Shown here: positions 60,667 through 64,000 of the stretch, piece after piece
Layout: each line of letters begins with the position of its first letter
Position numbering within the stretch: the stretch's first letter is position 1
NCBI RefSeq assembly: GCF_009712475.1
Contig: NZ_VCJO01000001.1
Span: 620,001 to 684,000, forward strand
Reading direction: 5' to 3'
DNA length: 64,000 bases
Origin: Micromonospora sp. CP22
Lineage (GTDB): Bacteria; Actinomycetota; Actinomycetes; Mycobacteriales; Micromonosporaceae
The notes under the pieces: generated by a model
What the model saw: only the letters and a program-made list of their open reading frames with translations
Database searches by the model: none
Told to the model about the DNA's origin: nothing
Translations under genes and position numbers: made by a program

Positions 60667-61598
60667 CGGATGCCCGCCTTTCCGGCCGTCAGCTCCAGGA
60701 ACACACGTTCCAGGTCTGGTCGTTCAGTGGTCAGCTCGTGTAGTTCGACCCCGGCGGCCAGGGCCGCCCGGCCCACCGTCGGAGCGTCGACCCCGCCGAT
60801 CAACAGCGTGCCCTGCCCGTCGTTCTCCACCGTGGCCGGCCCCTGGGCCAGCGCGGCGGTCAGCGCGTCGGCCTGCGGGGTGCGGACCCGGACCCGGACG
60901 CCCTGCGCCATCGAACCGATCACCTGGTCCACCGGGCCCTGCCGGACCAACTGGCCCGCCGCGATGATCACCACGTCGTCGGCCAGCAGTTGCATCTCGG
61001 AGAGCAGGTGGCTGGAGACGAGCACGGTCCGTCCCTCGGCGGCCAGCCCTTTGAGGAACCCGCGCATCCAGCGGATGCCCTCCGGGTCCAGGCCGTTGGC
61101 CGGCTCGTCGAGGATCAGCACCCGGGGGTCACCGAGCATCGCCGCGGCGATACCGAGCCGCTGCTTCATGCCCAGCGAGTAGCCCTTGAACTTGCGGTTC
61201 GCCGCCGGGGTCAACCCGACCAGCTCCAACGCCTGGTCGGCCCGCTCCCGGGGCAGCCCGGCAGCGGCGCAGAGCACCCGCAGGTGGTTGATCCCGGTAC
61301 GGCCCTTGTGCGCGCTGGACGCCTCCAGGACCGCGCCGACGTGTCCCAACGGGTTGGTCAGCTCGGGGTACCGGTGACCGCCGATGGTCGCCACCCCGGC
61401 GGTCGGGGTGACCAGGTTCAGCAGCATCCGCAGCGTGGTGGTCTTACCCGCGCCGTTCGGGCCGAGGAAGCCGGTGACCCGACCCGGTTCGACCGTGAAC
61501 GACAGGTTGTTGACCGCGAGCACGTTGCGGTACTGCTTGGTCAGACCGGAGACCACGATCTGCGCGTCGTTGGTGGGGCTTGGTCGCCCGTGGGTCAT
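60663..61598 (-). CDS. ABC transporter ATP-binding protein
   Basis: 311 aa. Walker A GPNGAGKTTT, Q-loop region, signature YSLGMKQRLGIAAAM, Walker B VLILDEPANGLDP and H-loop SSHLLSEM. The ~80-residue C-terminal extension is typical of drug/bacitracin-type exporters. ATG 61598 has GGGAGGAG upstream. First gene of the two-gene operon. Confidence 0.95.
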   Translation of the reverse strand: MTHGRPSPTNDAQIVVSGLTKQYRNVLAVNNLSFTVEPGRVTGFLGPNGAGKTTTLRMLLNLVTPTAGVATIGGHRYPELTNPLGHVGAVLEASSAHKGRTGINHLRVLCAAAGLPRERADQALELVGLTPAANRKFKGYSLGMKQRLGIAAAMLGDPRVLILDEPANGLDPEGIRWMRGFLKGLAAEGRTVLVSSHLLSEMQLLADDVVIIAAGQLVRQGPVDQVIGSMAQGVRVRVRTPQADALTAALAQGPATVENDGQGTLLIGGVDAPTVGRAALAAGVELHELTTERPDLERVFLELTAGKAGIR

Positions 61599-61763
61599 CG
61601 TTCTCCTCCCGTGGCGGCGCCGGGATGCGCCGTTGCACAGCGTGACGTTAGCGGTTGGGCAAATCAATCGGGCTCGGTCGGGAGATGGTGATCCGCCTCA
61701 GGCAGGAGTCGTCTCATCCCCAGGGACGACCCGATCGACGACGGTGCCGACCCGGATCCGGGC

Positions 61764-62414
61764 CTACACGGCGATCCAGGTCGCCCGGGCGTGGCCGAGC
61801 AGGCGGCCGTCCGGGGCGTACAGGCTGGTGCGGACGAATGCCTTACGGCCCTCGGTGCCGATCACCGCGCCGGTCACCACGCACTCGTCGCCCGGGCCGG
61901 GCAGCGCCTCGACGCGGGCCGCGATCCGGCCGAGCACGTACGGTCGACCGGCGGCGATCACCGCCCACCCGCCGGGACAGTCCAGGGCGGCCCAGATCGT
62001 GGCGACCTCCACTTGCGGTGGCACCCGCAGCGGGGCGGCCGTGCGGCCGTCCGGCAGCCGACCGGGAAAGACCCGTAGGCCGTCGGCGCGCTGTGGCCCG
62101 CACACGTAGCACCCGGGAAACGGATGGTCCACCAGGCCCGGGTACGCCGCCGAAGCGGCCCGGGCGGTCGCCAGATCCACCGGCGGGACCGCCGCCTCGT
62201 CGAACTCCTCCGCTGCGCGCAGCAGCGCGACCACCTCGCCGGCCGGGTCGCGCACCTCCGCGTCGGCGAGCGTCAACGGGGTGTCCAACGGCGGTGGTCG
62301 ACGCAGCGTCACCTCGACCGGACCGTCCCCGCCGTACGCGGTGGCGAAGACACCGGCGCTCCATCCGCCGTTGCCCGAGCCGGGCGGTCCGTTGAAGCGC
62401 CCCTCGATGATCAT
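61764..62414 (-). CDS. hotdog-fold thioesterase-like protein
   Basis: 216 aa. Two hotdog-like halves can be read: GNGGWSAGVFATAYGGDG with the following strands, and a C-terminal GRIAARVEALPGPGDECVVTG. The middle HPFPGCYVCGPQRADGLRVF motif is common to a family of actinobacterial hypothetical proteins. A thioesterase or acyl-binding role is inference from fold. ATG 62414 has GGAGGGAG upstream. Confidence 0.65.
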   Translation of the reverse strand: MIIEGRFNGPPGSGNGGWSAGVFATAYGGDGPVEVTLRRPPPLDTPLTLADAEVRDPAGEVVALLRAAEEFDEAAVPPVDLATARAASAAYPGLVDHPFPGCYVCGPQRADGLRVFPGRLPDGRTAAPLRVPPQVEVATIWAALDCPGGWAVIAAGRPYVLGRIAARVEALPGPGDECVVTGAVIGTEGRKAFVRTSLYAPDGRLLGHARATWIAV

Positions 62415-62602
62415 CGAAGTCTCCCTCCGCCACGTGGTCCGGCCTCGTCGCCGGGCACCGGCAGCCTCGCACGTATCCGCCACCGGTCGACCTGACGGGT
62501 CACCGCCGGAGCACCGGCTCGCCGGGTCCGTACCCGCCGCTCACAGGCTTTTTTCAGGCTCCGCCCAGCGCCGGTGCAGCGGCTGCGCGGATGATGGGCG
62601 GC

Positions 62603-63304
62603 ATGGCCGCTACCCAGACCGAGGCGCGACTGCTCGTCGTCGAGGACGACCCGAACATCCTCGAACTGCTCTCCGCGAGCCTACGTTTCGCGGGCTTCGA
62701 CGTCGCCACCGCCACCAGCGGCAGCGCCGCGCTGAGCGCGGCCCGGGACCATCGCCCCGATCTCGTGGTGCTCGACGTGATGCTGCCGGACCTCGACGGG
62801 TTCGAGGTGATCCGGATGATGCGCGAGGGCGGCACCCGTACCCCGGTGGTCTTCCTCACCGCCCGCGACGCCACCGACGACAAGATCCGTGGGCTGACCC
62901 TCGGCGGTGACGACTACGTCACCAAGCCGTTCAGCCTGGAGGAGTTGACCGCCCGGATCCGCGCGGTGCTCCGCCGCACCAGCACCGGCGAGCAGGCCCC
63001 CGCCCGGCTCACCTTCGCCGACCTGGAGTTGGACGAGGAGACCCACGAGGTCTACCGGGCCGGTCAACGGGTGCAGTTGTCGCCAACCGAGTTCAAGCTG
63101 CTGCGGTACCTGATGCTCAACGCCAACCGGGTGCTGTCCAAGGCGCAGATCCTCGACCACGTGTGGAACTACGACTTCCGAGGCGACGACAACATCGTCG
63201 AGTCGTACATCTCGTACCTGAGACGCAAGGTGGACACGACCGATCCCCGGTTGATCCACACCCTGCGTGGCGTCGGGTACGTCCTGCGCAAGCCGGTGGC
63301 GTGA
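62603..63304 (+). CDS. OmpR/PhoB-family response regulator
   Basis: 233 aa. Receiver domain with the acidic pair in VVEDDPN, phospho-acceptor D58 (VVLDVMLPDLDG) and KPFSLEEL; winged-helix DNA-binding domain ending YISYLRRKVDTTDPRLIHTLRGVGYVLR. ATG 62603 was chosen over 62591 and 62594 because the family usually starts close to this point; the choice is uncertain. It overlaps the kinase gene by GTGA. Confidence 0.93.
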   Translation: MAATQTEARLLVVEDDPNILELLSASLRFAGFDVATATSGSAALSAARDHRPDLVVLDVMLPDLDGFEVIRMMREGGTRTPVVFLTARDATDDKIRGLTLGGDDYVTKPFSLEELTARIRAVLRRTSTGEQAPARLTFADLELDEETHEVYRAGQRVQLSPTEFKLLRYLMLNANRVLSKAQILDHVWNYDFRGDDNIVESYISYLRRKVDTTDPRLIHTLRGVGYVLRKPVA

Positions 63305-64000
63305 ACGCGTTGCAGCAGGCCAAGATCTGGCTCCGCACGATTCCGCTGCGGGTCAAGCTGGTCGCGGCCGTGCTGACCCTGGTCGCCGCCGCGCTGCTGG
63401 TGATCGCCTCGCTGACCACGATCTTCCTGCGCAGCTACCTGGTGGACCAGGTGGACGCGGAGTTGAAGAGCGTGGCCGACAACCTGGAGGCGGTGGCCGG
63501 CGCCGAACGGTTCGGCACCGACCTGCCCACCGACTACCTGGTGGTCTTCACCGACAGTCGGACCGGCGCCGTCTACTCGGTGTACTTCGACACCAAGCGG
63601 TTCGACGTCAACGACCTGCCGCCCTGGCCGGAGAACGCCGCCGGCTTCGAACAGGCGGCCGGACAACCCTTCCCCGCTCGGGCGCGGGCCAGCGACATGC
63701 GCTGGCGGATGCTCTACACGGAGCTGCCCAACGGCCAGTGGACGGCGATCGCGCAGCACCTGACCGACGTGGACCAGGCGGTGAAACGCCTCATCTGGAT
63801 CGACCTGCTGGTCGGCGGGGCGGTGCTGGTGCTGCTCGCCTCGATCGGCGCGGCGATCGTCCGGACCAGCCTCAAGCCGCTGGTGGAGATCGAACGTACC
63901 GCCGCGGCCATCGCCGGCGGCGATCTCAGTAGACGGGTGCCCGATCCGGAGGACGGCCAGCCCTGCCCGACCTCGGAGCTGGGGCGGCTGTCCCGGGCCC
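63301..64000 (+). CDS. HAMP-domain sensor histidine kinase, partial
   Basis: 233 codons, cut by the right edge. An N-terminal helix (about 21-43), an extracytoplasmic domain of ~115 residues, a second helix (about 162-183), then a HAMP domain (RTSLKPLVEIERTAAAIAGG). The kinase core lies outside the window. GTG 63301 overlaps the regulator's stop codon, so it is the cognate sensor. Similar to the TrcS/MtrB style of actinobacterial kinases in layout only. Confidence 0.9.
   Translation, partial: MNALQQAKIWLRTIPLRVKLVAAVLTLVAAALLVIASLTTIFLRSYLVDQVDAELKSVADNLEAVAGAERFGTDLPTDYLVVFTDSRTGAVYSVYFDTKRFDVNDLPPWPENAAGFEQAAGQPFPARARASDMRWRMLYTELPNGQWTAIAQHLTDVDQAVKRLIWIDLLVGGAVLVLLASIGAAIVRTSLKPLVEIERTAAAIAGGDLSRRVPDPEDGQPCPTSELGRLSRA

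Noticed and set aside
1..64000. CRISPR arrays, insertion sequences, prophage genes and rRNA
   Set aside because: No regularly spaced repeats beyond the three-unit hairpin element, no transposase or integrase motifs, and no rRNA-like conserved stretch were seen.

Overview
The window is one contiguous piece of a high-GC actinobacterial chromosome, most likely from the family Micromonosporaceae (Micromonospora/Salinispora type). The evidence is the strong G/C bias at third codon positions, the many GTG starts, three WhiB-family regulators, a SigR/RsrA thiol-stress pair, mycothiol-era housekeeping genes such as kgd, and an intergenic repeat of a kind I remember from Micromonospora. Gene order matches, from memory, the uvrD2-whiB7-Rv3197-Rv3195-Rv3194c-Rv3193c and aroA-rsgA-sigH-rshA-TB7.3-pdtaS-whiB1 blocks of Mycobacterium tuberculosis and the hisN-aroA-sigR-rsrA region of Streptomyces. 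I saw no insertion sequence, prophage, CRISPR array or rRNA, so this is core chromosome and its novelty lies mainly in regulation.

Layout. 1-11,560: the end of uvrD2; whiB7 with a complete attenuation leader; a conserved block of poorly characterised genes (49-aa protein, ABC1 kinase-like, ThiF-like, DUF5679, YgjP-type metallopeptidase, DUF2342 zincin, PDZ/S16 protease, UPF0182). 11,585-13,152: a secreted four-cysteine protein, two identical initiator tRNA genes each with its own terminator, and a small membrane protein. 13,229-20,400: purC, an anti-sigma-type ATPase, a two-component pair, SDR, glycosyltransferase and DMT transporter. 20,417-28,192: hisN, rsgA, aroA, SRAP, a WhiB protein, sigR-rsrA, the 24-residue ribosomal protein bL37, a biotinyl carrier protein and a GNAT. 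28,209-34,950: TetR with its divergent MFS exporter, a TPR protein, a SIS-domain protein and a PdtaS-like kinase. 35,034-40,606: GT39 glycosyltransferase, the sulfur operon (leader peptide, sirA, zinc ribbon, cysH, CbiX-like chelatase) and whiB1. 41,049-47,672: lipid kinase, anti-sigma-type ATPase, nickel SOD and its maturation protease, malic enzyme, a hairpin repeat, oxidoreductase, lipoprotein hydrolase. 47,764-51,034: ackA and pta. 51,501-55,710: a membrane protein with five 11-residue repeats, coupled to a deacetylase-glycosyltransferase fusion; a GH6-like lipoprotein; DUF6104. 55,796-64,000: kgd, an ABC-2 exporter, a hotdog protein, and an OmpR/histidine kinase pair cut by the window end.

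How the genes work together. Stress regulation runs through the window: WhiB7 (ribosome-targeting antibiotics), SigR/RsrA (thiol oxidation), WhiB1, a third WhiB and the nickel SOD pair. The sulfur operon makes sulfide from APS with its own siroheme chelatase. AckA-Pta, malic enzyme and KGD form a central-carbon set.

The most interesting signals are regulatory: the whiB7 attenuator with its mutually exclusive hairpins; three DnaA boxes in 62 bp far from any dnaA gene; a SigR-type promoter feeding an upstream in-frame start of sigR; a probable CTG start of rsgA; a cysteine leader peptide before sirA; and eight genes with a TANNNT box 6-7 nt before the start codon, suggesting leaderless transcripts.
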